Below are positions 1 to 6,982 of a DNA stretch of 14,276 bases, piece after piece; position 1 is the stretch's first letter; each line of letters opens with the position of its first letter. This DNA comes from Wenzhouxiangella sp. GTDB lineage: Bacteria; Pseudomonadota; Gammaproteobacteria; Xanthomonadales; Wenzhouxiangellaceae. The translations under genes were made by a program, and so were the position numbers. The DNA is taken from contig SKKV01000036.1 in assembly GCA_007123575.1 (NCBI GenBank), positions 1 to 14,276 on the forward strand. Direction: 5' to 3'. The notes under the pieces are model-generated. The model had not been told where the DNA came from. It ran no database searches and was given only the letters and a program-made list of their open reading frames with translations.

Positions 1-1
1 C

Positions 2-553
2 ATGAAAAAAACGAGAAAGAGAAAACCGACCTGGAGCGATCTCAAGCGCCAGCTTGCCGACCTCGACCGTCCGGCGCTGCTGGGCCTAATTCAGGACCTG
101 TACGCCGCCAGCAAGAGCAATCAGGCTTTTCTCCATGCCCGTTTCGCCCTGGGCGAGGACGTGCTCGAACCGTACAAGACAGCCATCGACCGCTGGGTTT
201 GCCCGGATGTCATGCACAATCAGGATATCTCGGTCGCCAAGGCCAAGAAGGCGATTTCCGATTACAAGAAAGCCATCGGGCGTTCGGAAGGTTTGGCGGA
301 ACTGACAGTGTTCTATTGCGAATCCTCCATGAACCTGCTCGGCTACTGCGGGATGGATGACGAGGGCTATTTCAATGCCTTGGTGCGGATGTTCGAGCAG
401 GCGCTGAAGGCGATTACGGCGCTAGAGCCAGACCAGCAGGAAGACTTTGTCGAGCGGCTTGAACGTGTCCGGAGCGAAGGCCACAACTGGGGCTGGGGCG
501 TTGGCGATGACATGGACGATCTGATGGCGGTGTATGGATTTGACAAAGAGTGA
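2..553 (+). CDS. Small protein of unknown function, DUF6155-like
   Basis: A 183-residue, charged, apparently soluble protein with no signal peptide or membrane segment. The first 50 residues are a basic tail (KKTRKRK) followed by a helical stretch of the pattern LKxxLxxLxxxxLLxLIxDLYxxSKxNxxFLxxR, which I recognise from DUF6155-type proteins; no biochemical role is known to me for that family. The rest is predicted helical, with conserved-looking YKKAI (about residue 88) and an acidic, glycine/tryptophan-rich end (GHNWGWGVGDDMDD). The ATG lies one base from the window edge, so its ribosome binding site cannot be seen and an upstream start cannot be excluded. The last 20 bases overlap the start of the primase-helicase gene, which suggests translational coupling and a joint function. 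The family call rests on pattern memory only; a regulator or adaptor role for the helicase would be inference. Confidence 0.7.
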   Translation: MKKTRKRKPTWSDLKRQLADLDRPALLGLIQDLYAASKSNQAFLHARFALGEDVLEPYKTAIDRWVCPDVMHNQDISVAKAKKAISDYKKAIGRSEGLAELTVFYCESSMNLLGYCGMDDEGYFNALVRMFEQALKAITALEPDQQEDFVERLERVRSEGHNWGWGVGDDMDDLMAVYGFDKE

Positions 554-2933
554 CAAGAGCCAGAATGAACGAGATGAACTACGGTGGCTGCGAGAGGAGA
601 ACGCCCGCCTCAAGGAGCTGCTGACCCAGCATGGTATCGACTGGCCAGAAGCGACCATCCCTGAACCCTTCTCCGCCGCAGCCGCAACCGAATCCGCACC
701 AGTACCAACCCATTTCACCACGGACGACAAGATCGCCCTGTTCCGTCGTCTGTTTCGGGGGCGAGAGGATATTTTTGCCCAGCGCTGGGAGTCGGCCAAG
801 GGCAGCTCCGGCTATTCACCGGCCTGCGGTAACGAGTGGAAAGCCGGCATCTGCCACAAGCCCCGGGTGAAATGCGGCGATTGCAACCACCGTCAGTTGC
901 TGCCGGTGACCGATCAGGTGATTTACGACCATTTGGCCGGAAAGCAGACCATCGGTGTTTATCCGCTCCTGAGCGATGACAGCTGCTACTTTCTGGCGGC
1001 CGATTTCGATGAGGCCGACTGGCGGGAGGATGCCCGGGCTTTCATGCAATCCTGTCGGGAGCTCGGCGTTCCAGCGGCACTGGAAATTTCCCGTTCTGGT
1101 AATGGCGCTCACGCCTGGATCTTTTTTACCGAGCCGGTTCCGGCCCGCGAGGCCCGGCAGCTCGGGGCCGCACTGATCAGCCACGCCTGCGACCGCACCC
1201 GGCAATTATCCCTGGCCAGCTACGACCGACTGTTTCCCAATCAGGACACCATGCCCAAGGGTGGCTTCGGCAACCTGATCGCGCTGCCCCTGCAGAAACA
1301 ACCGAGGAGGTCAGGGCGCAGCGTGTTCGTTGATGAACAACTGCAACCCCATACAGACCAGTGGGCTTTTCTGGCATCCATTCGTCCCATGTCCCGGCGG
1401 GACTTGGAAGACGCTATTCTGCGGGCCAGCGGCGATCGCCATCCTCTCGATGTGGCCTTTGCAACCGCGGAAGAAGACAGCAAGCCATGGCAGCGACCAT
1501 CACCTGTACCCACCCGGATTGCCGGCCCACTGCCGGATTCTCTGACATTGGTACAGGCCAACCAAATTTTCATCGCCAAGGCCGATCTGCCGCAGCCACT
1601 GGCTAACCGACTTATCCGCCTCGCGGCCTTCCAGAATCCGGAGTTCTACAAGGCCCAGGCCATGCGCCTGCCGGTTTGGAGCAAGCCGCGCATCATCGGC
1701 TGCGCCGAGAATCTCCCCCAGCATATCGGCCTGCCGCGAGGCTGCCTCGATGCGGTGCTCGGCCTGTTGCAGGAGAACGATATCCGTCCGGAACTGCAAG
1801 ATGAGCGTCTGCCGGGACGGAAAGTGTCGGCCAAATTCACCGGCAGCTTACGCAAGGACCAGAAAGCGGCAGTGCGGGAGATGCTTAAACACGAGGTCGG
1901 CGTGCTCTGCGCTCCGACGGCCTTCGGCAAGACCGTTACCGCCGCATCCCTGATCGCCCGGCGCAAGGTAAGCACACTGGTGCTGGTCCATCGCACTGAG
2001 TTGCTGCGTCAGTGGCAGGAACGGTTGAGCGGATTTCTAGAGTTTCCGAAAGGAAGCCTGGGTGTCATTGGAGGCGGGAAGAGAAAACCGTCCGGCAAGA
2101 TCGACATCGCGGTCATGCAGTCACTGACGCGTCGAGAGGATCTTGGCGAACTGCTCGATCAGTACGGCCAGATCATCATCGACGAATGCCATCACCTGTC
2201 GGCCTTTTCCTTTGAAGCGATCCTCAAACAGGCCAAAGCGAAATTCGTGGTGGGCCTGACCGCCACTCCGATACGACGCGATGGTCATCAGCCGATCATC
2301 TTTATGCAGTGCGGGCCGATCCGCCACAGCGCATCAAGACCGGAAACCGCGCCGGCGCAACTGGAGGTCTGGCCGAAGGTGCTACCCGCGCCGGAGATCC
2401 CGCCAGATTCACCAATTCAGGATGTGTTCCGCATCCTTGCCAACGATGCGACCCGCAACCGTCGCATCGCCGGGGATGTACTGGCCGCCTACCGCGAAGG
2501 GCGAAAGGTGCTGGTGCTTACCGAGCGAACGGATCATCTGCTGCTGTTGCGCGTGGCGCTGGGGGATCAGGCCGAGCACTGCTTTGTCCTGCATGGCCGC
2601 TTGTCGAAGAAACAGCGATCGGCGGTGCTCGCTGAACTGGATGCGTTGAATGAGTCGGCACCGAGGGTGTTACTCGCCACCGGCCGCTTGATCGGCGAGG
2701 GCTTCGACCATCCGCCACTCGATACGTTGGTGCTGGCCATGCCGATCTCCTGGAAAGGAACCTTGCAGCAATATGCCGGACGCCTGCACCGGGAACACTT
2801 CGACAAGCGAGATGTGCGCATCTACGACTATGCCGAAACCGATCAAGCTCAACTTGCCCGAATGTGGGACAAACGCCAGCGTGGCTACCGTGCCATGGGA
2901 TACGAACTCAAATTTAGCAAGACCGAAACATAA
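534..2933 (+). CDS. TOTE-type archaeo-eukaryotic primase fused to a superfamily 2 helicase
   Basis: A 799-residue multidomain protein. Residues 10-32 form a charged helix or short coiled coil (LREENARLKELL). Residues about 60-300 match the primase domain of TOTE conflict systems: a Cys cluster (C98, C107, C114, C117) that could bind zinc, the metal-binding DFD (157-159), SGNGAHAWIFF with H193, and VFVD (264-267) as the likely third acidic motif. Residues about 330-435 are a connector. Residues 436-799 are a two-RecA-domain helicase: Walker A APTAFGKT (460-467), DECH (550-553), TAT (576-578), a motif V-like GEGFDHPPLD (721-730) and motif VI QQYAGRLHR (745-753). I see no HNH, PLD or other nuclease motif. 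The ATG at 534 lies inside the upstream gene in another frame and keeps the N-terminal helix. Known: TOTE proteins are predicted to act in genome conflict or defence. Inferred: this one makes primers or short copies coupled to DNA unwinding. Confidence 0.88.
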   Translation: MDLTKSDKSQNERDELRWLREENARLKELLTQHGIDWPEATIPEPFSAAAATESAPVPTHFTTDDKIALFRRLFRGREDIFAQRWESAKGSSGYSPACGNEWKAGICHKPRVKCGDCNHRQLLPVTDQVIYDHLAGKQTIGVYPLLSDDSCYFLAADFDEADWREDARAFMQSCRELGVPAALEISRSGNGAHAWIFFTEPVPAREARQLGAALISHACDRTRQLSLASYDRLFPNQDTMPKGGFGNLIALPLQKQPRRSGRSVFVDEQLQPHTDQWAFLASIRPMSRRDLEDAILRASGDRHPLDVAFATAEEDSKPWQRPSPVPTRIAGPLPDSLTLVQANQIFIAKADLPQPLANRLIRLAAFQNPEFYKAQAMRLPVWSKPRIIGCAENLPQHIGLPRGCLDAVLGLLQENDIRPELQDERLPGRKVSAKFTGSLRKDQKAAVREMLKHEVGVLCAPTAFGKTVTAASLIARRKVSTLVLVHRTELLRQWQERLSGFLEFPKGSLGVIGGGKRKPSGKIDIAVMQSLTRREDLGELLDQYGQIIIDECHHLSAFSFEAILKQAKAKFVVGLTATPIRRDGHQPIIFMQCGPIRHSASRPETAPAQLEVWPKVLPAPEIPPDSPIQDVFRILANDATRNRRIAGDVLAAYREGRKVLVLTERTDHLLLLRVALGDQAEHCFVLHGRLSKKQRSAVLAELDALNESAPRVLLATGRLIGEGFDHPPLDTLVLAMPISWKGTLQQYAGRLHREHFDKRDVRIYDYAETDQAQLARMWDKRQRGYRAMGYELKFSKTET

Positions 2934-3638
2934 GGAATCGCCAGAATCTCTCCGAAAGAAACTTCGGCAAGCATTGAGCTGCCGGTACCGTGATCCCGCG
3001 CCAGCTCGGAAGCTCATAGTCTCTCAATCGCACCGTTTTCCCCTTCAAGGTTCAGCTTCACGCGCAGATCGACTCGGATCGAGCCGTTGCGTGACTCGAC
3101 CTTGCGGACCAGCTGGCTGCGCTCGCCAATGACAATTGTGCGATTGCGAGTCTCAACTCGCCGCAGCTCGCTTTCGAAACCGAATTGTTTCCAGCGCAAG
3201 GTTGCTGATTTTCTTCCCTTTGAATTTTCAGGTTTTCGTTCAAGCAACTTCCAGTGCTCGATTCCAGTGCCACGGGATAATCTGTGCCGAATTGGCTGCT
3301 GCCGGCCGGCCTAACGGCCCCAATGGCCTGCTCATTGCAGCCATCGCCGCAACCCACGAAGCCAGCGGGTCACCCGAAATCAGCGAGCATTCCAACGGGT
3401 GAGAGATCTGAACATCGAAATCTGGTGATTGGAGCCAGGCGTGCGAATCGTTGCCCTGAGAGAACATTTTTTTGGACTGGCAGAGATGATTGCACCTGAG
3501 GAACTGCCAAGCCCAGAAAAACCGCTTGACGATGGGGCGACCCTATAGGCCCCGGTTGAACTTGCCGAAGCGCTGAGTCTGGCCATCAACAGCCGCCTGA
3601 AGCGAGTCAGGGCGGTGCGGCTTTGCCGGATTTTGTCC
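2934..3638 (+). other. Long stretch without a convincing gene
   Basis: About 700 bases separate the helicase stop from the promoter of the toxin-antitoxin pair. The stretch looks more AT-rich than the neighbouring genes. Reading frames on both strands are short, overlap one another and lack family signatures. The most protein-like is minus strand 3014-3247 (77 codons, basic, ending LNLEGENGAIERL), which I cannot assign. Plus-strand frames around 3490-3650 read as fragments broken by stops. The simplest reading is decayed mobile or defence-island DNA. I saw no tRNA, terminal inverted repeats or CRISPR array. Confidence 0.5.
2952..2967 (+). terminator. Possible weak hairpin after the helicase gene
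   Basis: CCGAA and TTCGG can pair around a six-base loop (AGAAAC), 18 bases past the helicase stop. The stem is only five base pairs and no run of T follows, so intrinsic termination is doubtful. Confidence 0.2.
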
Positions 3639-3667
3639 TTGACGCCTTGTGTCATGCTCCCTAAGAT
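3639..3667 (+). promoter_or_regulatory. Sigma70-like promoter of the toxin-antitoxin operon
   Basis: TTGACG (3639-3644) and TAAGAT (3662-3667) are separated by exactly 17 bases, a close match to the sigma70 consensus. Transcription would start near 3674, leaving a leader of about 23 bases before the antitoxin ATG at 3697. The -10 box runs into the direct repeats at 3665, which fits autorepression. Confidence 0.6.
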
Positions 3668-3690
3668 GACCATCTAGATGACCAGATGAT
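3665..3690 (+). promoter_or_regulatory. Candidate operator: direct repeats plus palindrome
   Basis: GATGACCA occurs at 3665-3672 and again at 3677-3684, a 12-base period of roughly one helical turn, with a partial third copy (GATGAT) at 3685-3690. The centre also contains the perfect palindrome CATCTAGATG (3671-3680). The block covers the end of the -10 box and the expected start of transcription. Phd/YefM antitoxins usually repress their own operons through such sites; binding here is inferred. Confidence 0.5.
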
Positions 3691-3696
3691 TTGCCC

Positions 3697-3930
3697 ATGA
3701 ACAGCATTACCGTCGCCGACGCCAAGACGCATCTGTCCGAGTTGCTCGGGCGCATCGAAAACGGCGAGGAAATCGTCATCACCCGCCGAGGCAAACCCGT
3801 CGCTCGCCTTATCGCCGTGGAGCCTGCGAAGCAGTCCGTAAAATCGCTCGCCGAATTTCGTGCTTCGATCCAGCAACCGCGCACGCCGGCGACCGAGGTG
3901 CTAAGCGCGCTGCGCGACGAATCGAGATGA
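3697..3930 (+). CDS. Type II antitoxin, Phd/YefM family
   Basis: A 77-residue antitoxin that should neutralise the PIN toxin encoded just downstream and repress the shared promoter. The N-terminal half is the Phd/YefM fold: ITVADAKTHLSELLGRIENGEEIVITRRGKPVARLIAVEP in effect, with the hallmark helix AKTHLSELL (about 9-17) and the GEEIVITRRGKPVARL strand-turn (about 23-38). The C-terminal part (about 45-77) is polar and probably folds only on the toxin. I chose ATG 3697 because the family normally starts two to four residues before this ITV segment; a TTG two codons upstream (3691) is possible but less likely. The Shine-Dalgarno sequence is poor. The stop overlaps the toxin start as ATGA, so the two are translationally coupled. 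Confidence 0.9.
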   Translation: MNSITVADAKTHLSELLGRIENGEEIVITRRGKPVARLIAVEPAKQSVKSLAEFRASIQQPRTPATEVLSALRDESR

Positions 3931-4361
3931 TGCGCTATTTCGACACCAGCTTCCTGGTGCCGTTGCTGATTTCCGAGCCCAGGACAGACCAAGTCGAAAA
4001 TTTCTTTGTAAATCTGCCGGGCGATACAACACTGCTATTCAGCCACTGGGGCCAGCTGGAGTTTGCAAGTGTGGCTGCCCGGCTCTTTCGGATGGGCGAA
4101 ATCAACGACCAGGATGCCCAAGCCTTGATCGACCAGTTCAATAGCCTCATCACCCAAAGTTTTCGATTGCATATCCCGGTCGGGCAGGACTTTCAAAAGG
4201 CGCAGGAATTTGTCGGTCATTTTCAAACCAGATTGCGAGGCGGCGACGCATTGCATCTGGCTATGGCTGCAAACCTGGGCGTCGAGACGATCCACACCTT
4301 AGACAACGGCATGCTGGAAGCGGGCAGCCTGCTCGGCTTGACCGTGCAGGGCCTGGACTAA
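3927..4361 (+). CDS. PIN-domain toxin, VapC-like ribonuclease
   Basis: A 144-residue PIN-domain protein, the usual size for VapC toxins, which cleave RNA (often tRNA or rRNA) using a cluster of acidic residues that bind magnesium or manganese. The expected residues are visible: D6 in YFDTSFLVPL, E45 in WGQLEFAS, D107 in RLRGGDALHLA and D126 in HTLDNGM. No truncation or substitution of these residues is seen, so the toxin should be active when free. The start overlaps the antitoxin stop by ATGA; a second Met follows at once (3930), giving an uncertainty of one residue. The pair lies between a gene-poor stretch and a TonB receptor, which fits an accessory or stabilising module. The specific RNA target cannot be told from sequence. 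Confidence 0.92.
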   Translation: MMRYFDTSFLVPLLISEPRTDQVENFFVNLPGDTTLLFSHWGQLEFASVAARLFRMGEINDQDAQALIDQFNSLITQSFRLHIPVGQDFQKAQEFVGHFQTRLRGGDALHLAMAANLGVETIHTLDNGMLEAGSLLGLTVQGLD

Positions 4362-4560
4362 AGCACACAAGGACCGTAGCCCGGCCCAGCGCAGGTTGGA
4401 GGGTAGGTGCGGTTTGCCGAAGGCAAGAAGCGCCTGCCCGGAAACCGTCTAGCGCGTGCGGACGGGAGCGATGCCGAGATTTTCTCCGAAAAGTCTGCTC
4501 GCACCGCCTTCCACTTTTTCGGGCTCAGTCCACCATAACCCGGAAACCGGAAACCCATTC

Positions 4561-4570
4561 CGCTAAAATA
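4561..4570 (+). promoter_or_regulatory. Possible -10 region upstream of the TonB receptor
   Basis: CGCTAAAATA, containing the -10-like TAAAAT (4564-4569), lies 35 bases before the receptor ATG. The identical ten bases recur at 12205-12214 in the petA promoter region. No good -35 box stands at 16-18 bases upstream (CGGAAA is there), so the promoter may be weak or activator-dependent. The rest of 4362-4560 holds no gene that I can support. Confidence 0.35.
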
Positions 4571-4604
4571 CCGCGCTTCCAAAACCCCGACTAACCAGAA
4601 CCCC

Positions 4605-6410
4605 ATGGCAAAGCCCTGCCTGGCCGCAATCCTGTTGCTGGCCGCAACCAGCGCCATTTCACAAACCGAACCGACCGAAACCGAAATCGACCGCGTCCAG
4701 GCAACCGCCTCGCTGCTGCCGCTGGGCTGGGGTGACAGCGTCCAGTCGGTGGTCGTGATCGAACGTGGAGACATCCTGGCCTCACCGGCCAGCAGCCTGG
4801 CCGAACTGCTGGCTTCAACGCCAGGCATCGATGTCCAGCGTCGTGGGCCGCTGCAGGCCGATGTGGGCATTCGCGGCACGGCCTATGAGCAGACCCTGAT
4901 TCTGCTTGACGGTGTGCCGTTGCGTGATCCGCAAACCGGTCATCACAACCTGAACCTGCCGGTGCCGCTGGAGCAGATCGAGCGCATCGAAATCGTGTTG
5001 GGGCCCGGCGCTGTGATGGTAGCCGGTCAGGCAACCGGCGGCCTGATCAATATCATCACCCGGCGTCCGGATGCAGGAGAGTGGTCGGCATCGGTTGGTG
5101 CCGGGCAGTTTGGCTACCGCCAGGGCGGGGCCTACATGGGCGGGGCAGGGCATTCGCTGGCTGCCGATTGGCGCCGTTCGGATGGGCACGTCTCGGACGA
5201 GCCGACTGATTACGAGCTGCGGCAAATCAACTACGCGGGCCGCCAGGCCTTGCCGGCCGGCGAATTGTACTGGGGTGTGGGCGCCGAACAGCGCGAGTTT
5301 GGCGCCTGGAAGTTTTACACCGCCAACTTTCCCGACCAGCGCGAGGAAACCGAAACCCGGCTGGCGCAGGTGGGCGCCAGCCTGGACTGGGCCGGCTGGC
5401 GCTGGCAGCCGCGCCTGTATTGGCGTCGCCACGAGGACTGGTTTCAGACCATCGTTGGGGAGACCGCCTTTATCAACGAGCACCGGACCCGGATTGGCGG
5501 CATCAACCTCGGCGTGCATCGGGATCACGCCAACGGCACGACCGGCTTTGGCGGCAACCTGGTCCGCGAGCGAATCAACTCCAACGCGCTAGGGGTACGC
5601 AATCGCGACGAGGCCGGTCTGTGGCTGGCGCATCGCAGAAATTTAAGTGACGATCTCGCCCTGGAAGCCAGCCTGAGCACGTTCGACTACAGTGCTCACG
5701 GTCAGTTCTGGCTGCCTTCGGCCGGCCTTCACTGGCAGGCTTCAGCGCATTGGGCGCTGTTCGCCGCCGCCGGTCGCAGTGCGCGCCAGCCGTCCTACAC
5801 CGAACTGCACCTGCAGACCTCCGGCAACCGTGGTCGTGATGACCTGGCGCCGGAGCGCTCGACGCTGGTTGAAATCGGCGGCCGTTGGCAGCACCAGGAC
5901 CAGTCCTTGTCGCTGGCCCTGTTCGAGCGGCGCACGGATCGCCTGATCGACTGGGGCCGTGAGCCGGGCGCGGTCACCTGGCTGGCGCGGCAGTTCGACG
6001 CCCATCGCGGTCGTGGGCTGGACCTGGACTGGCGCTGGCAGCCCGATATCGCCTGGATCGACGAGTTGGGCCTGGGCTACGGCTTTCTGCAGACCCGCCT
6101 GGACGATGGCGGTGAGGAAATCAAGTACGCCCTCGACGCGCCGCGCCACGTTCTCAAATCCAGGCTGCGGCTGGCACCGGGTGAAGTCTGGCGACTTTCC
6201 CTCGATGCGCGCTGGGCCCAGCGCCCTGGTGAAACGAATGCGCTATGGATCAGCGCTCGCCTGAGCCGCCAGACCGGGCTGGCCGAAATCTTCGTCGAAG
6301 GCTCCAACCTGATGGATCGCGAACAGGCAGAGGCCGGCTTCGCGCCCCTGCCCGGACGCTGGCTGCTGGCCGGCGTGCGTTTCAATGGTTTGATTGCTCA
6401 GAGTCGGTAG
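4605..6410 (+). CDS. TonB-dependent outer-membrane receptor, BtuB-size
   Basis: A 601-residue outer-membrane active transporter. Residues 1-19 are a signal peptide (hydrophobic AAILLLAATS, cleavage likely after SAIS or SAISQ). A possible TonB box lies around TEIDRVQATAS (26-36). The plug spans about 46-155, with LAELLASTPGIDVQRRG, RGTAYEQTLILLDGVPLRD (about 90-108), EQIERIEIVLGPG (about 123-134) and GGLINIITRRP. From about 160 to the end are alternating amphipathic strands of a 22-strand barrel, the last being about RWLLAGVRF; a short GLIAQSR tail follows, so the usual terminal aromatic residue is not at the end. Length and plug resemble BtuB and small siderophore receptors; the substrate cannot be read from sequence and no TonB, ExbB or ABC transporter gene lies beside it. 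The 3' end overlaps rnfA tail-to-tail by 13 bases. No clear Shine-Dalgarno precedes the ATG. Confidence 0.9.
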   Translation: MAKPCLAAILLLAATSAISQTEPTETEIDRVQATASLLPLGWGDSVQSVVVIERGDILASPASSLAELLASTPGIDVQRRGPLQADVGIRGTAYEQTLILLDGVPLRDPQTGHHNLNLPVPLEQIERIEIVLGPGAVMVAGQATGGLINIITRRPDAGEWSASVGAGQFGYRQGGAYMGGAGHSLAADWRRSDGHVSDEPTDYELRQINYAGRQALPAGELYWGVGAEQREFGAWKFYTANFPDQREETETRLAQVGASLDWAGWRWQPRLYWRRHEDWFQTIVGETAFINEHRTRIGGINLGVHRDHANGTTGFGGNLVRERINSNALGVRNRDEAGLWLAHRRNLSDDLALEASLSTFDYSAHGQFWLPSAGLHWQASAHWALFAAAGRSARQPSYTELHLQTSGNRGRDDLAPERSTLVEIGGRWQHQDQSLSLALFERRTDRLIDWGREPGAVTWLARQFDAHRGRGLDLDWRWQPDIAWIDELGLGYGFLQTRLDDGGEEIKYALDAPRHVLKSRLRLAPGEVWRLSLDARWAQRPGETNALWISARLSRQTGLAEIFVEGSNLMDREQAEAGFAPLPGRWLLAGVRFNGLIAQSR

Positions 6411-6976
6411 AAACCGGTAAATCCCATGAAGGCCAGGGCCATCAGGCCGGCGGTGATCAGGCCGATGGGGGCGCCTCGGAAGCTTGACGGGGTGTCCGCC
6501 ATGGCCAGGCGCTCGCGAGCGGCGGCCAGGGCGACCAGCACCAGGCCGAAGCCCAGCGCGGCACCCAGTCCGTAGAGAGCGGATTCCAGCAGGCTGTGCT
6601 GTTCGCGTACGTTCAGCAGGGCAACGCCAAGCACGGCGCAGTTGCTGGTAATCAGCGGCAGGTAGATACCAAGCACCCGGTGTAGCAGAGGGGCGGCGTG
6701 GCGCATGAACAGCTCGGTCATCTGGACCAGCGCGGCGATGACCAAAATAAAGCTGACCGTGGCCAGGTAGCTCAGGCCCAGTGGCTCGAGCAGCCACTGG
6801 CTGAGCATGAAACTCGCCACCGAGGCCAAAGTCAGCACGAAAGCCGTGGCCAAGGCCATGCCCATCGCCGATTCAACGTTGGTTGACACCCCCATGAACG
6901 GGCATAGTCCCAGGAACTTTACAAGGACGAAGTTGTTGACCAGGGCGGCCGAGACGATGATGAGAACGAGGTCCAA
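6398..6976 (-). CDS. rnfA: Rnf/Rsx electron transport complex subunit A
   Basis: A 192-residue inner-membrane protein with six hydrophobic helices, closely matching RsxA/RnfA (193 residues in E. coli). Family signatures are VNNFVLVKFLGLCPFMGVS (about 13-31), ESAMGMALAT, LGIYLPLITSNCAVLGVALLN (about 102-122) and the RERLAMADTP/FRGAPIGLITAGLMALAFMGF end. RnfA is one of the integral subunits of the ion-pumping ferredoxin/NAD oxidoreductase; in enterobacteria the Rsx version keeps SoxR reduced. The start is TTG (6976-6974), chosen because it gives the family length; AAGGTGAG overlapping the metG stop could serve as its Shine-Dalgarno. Six bases separate it from metG, so the two are probably cotranscribed. 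Oddly, no rnfB, C, D, G or E follows: the next gene is a convergent TonB receptor. Confidence 0.93.
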   Translation of the reverse strand: MDLVLIIVSAALVNNFVLVKFLGLCPFMGVSTNVESAMGMALATAFVLTLASVASFMLSQWLLEPLGLSYLATVSFILVIAALVQMTELFMRHAAPLLHRVLGIYLPLITSNCAVLGVALLNVREQHSLLESALYGLGAALGFGLVLVALAAARERLAMADTPSSFRGAPIGLITAGLMALAFMGFTGFYRL

Positions 6977-6982
6977 TCGGCT

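Noticed and set aside
3014..3247. 77-codon minus-strand frame in the gene-poor stretch, considered as a gene
   Set aside because: Composition is somewhat protein-like, but there is no promoter, ribosome site or family match that I can support; kept only as part of the stretch description.
3304..3319. GGCCG-loop-CGGCC hairpin as a terminator
   Set aside because: Five-base stem with no T run and no gene ending just before it; GC-rich sequence makes such hairpins common.
4370..4460. Possible REP-like or integron-type repeat in the toxin to receptor gap (GTAGCCCGGCCCAGCGCAGG)
   Set aside because: Only one copy in the window and no clean inverted repeat, so neither class can be supported.
4815..5528. 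237-codon open frame antisense to the TonB receptor
   Set aside because: The receptor has a signal peptide, plug motifs and barrel strands on the plus strand; the antisense frame shows no domain.
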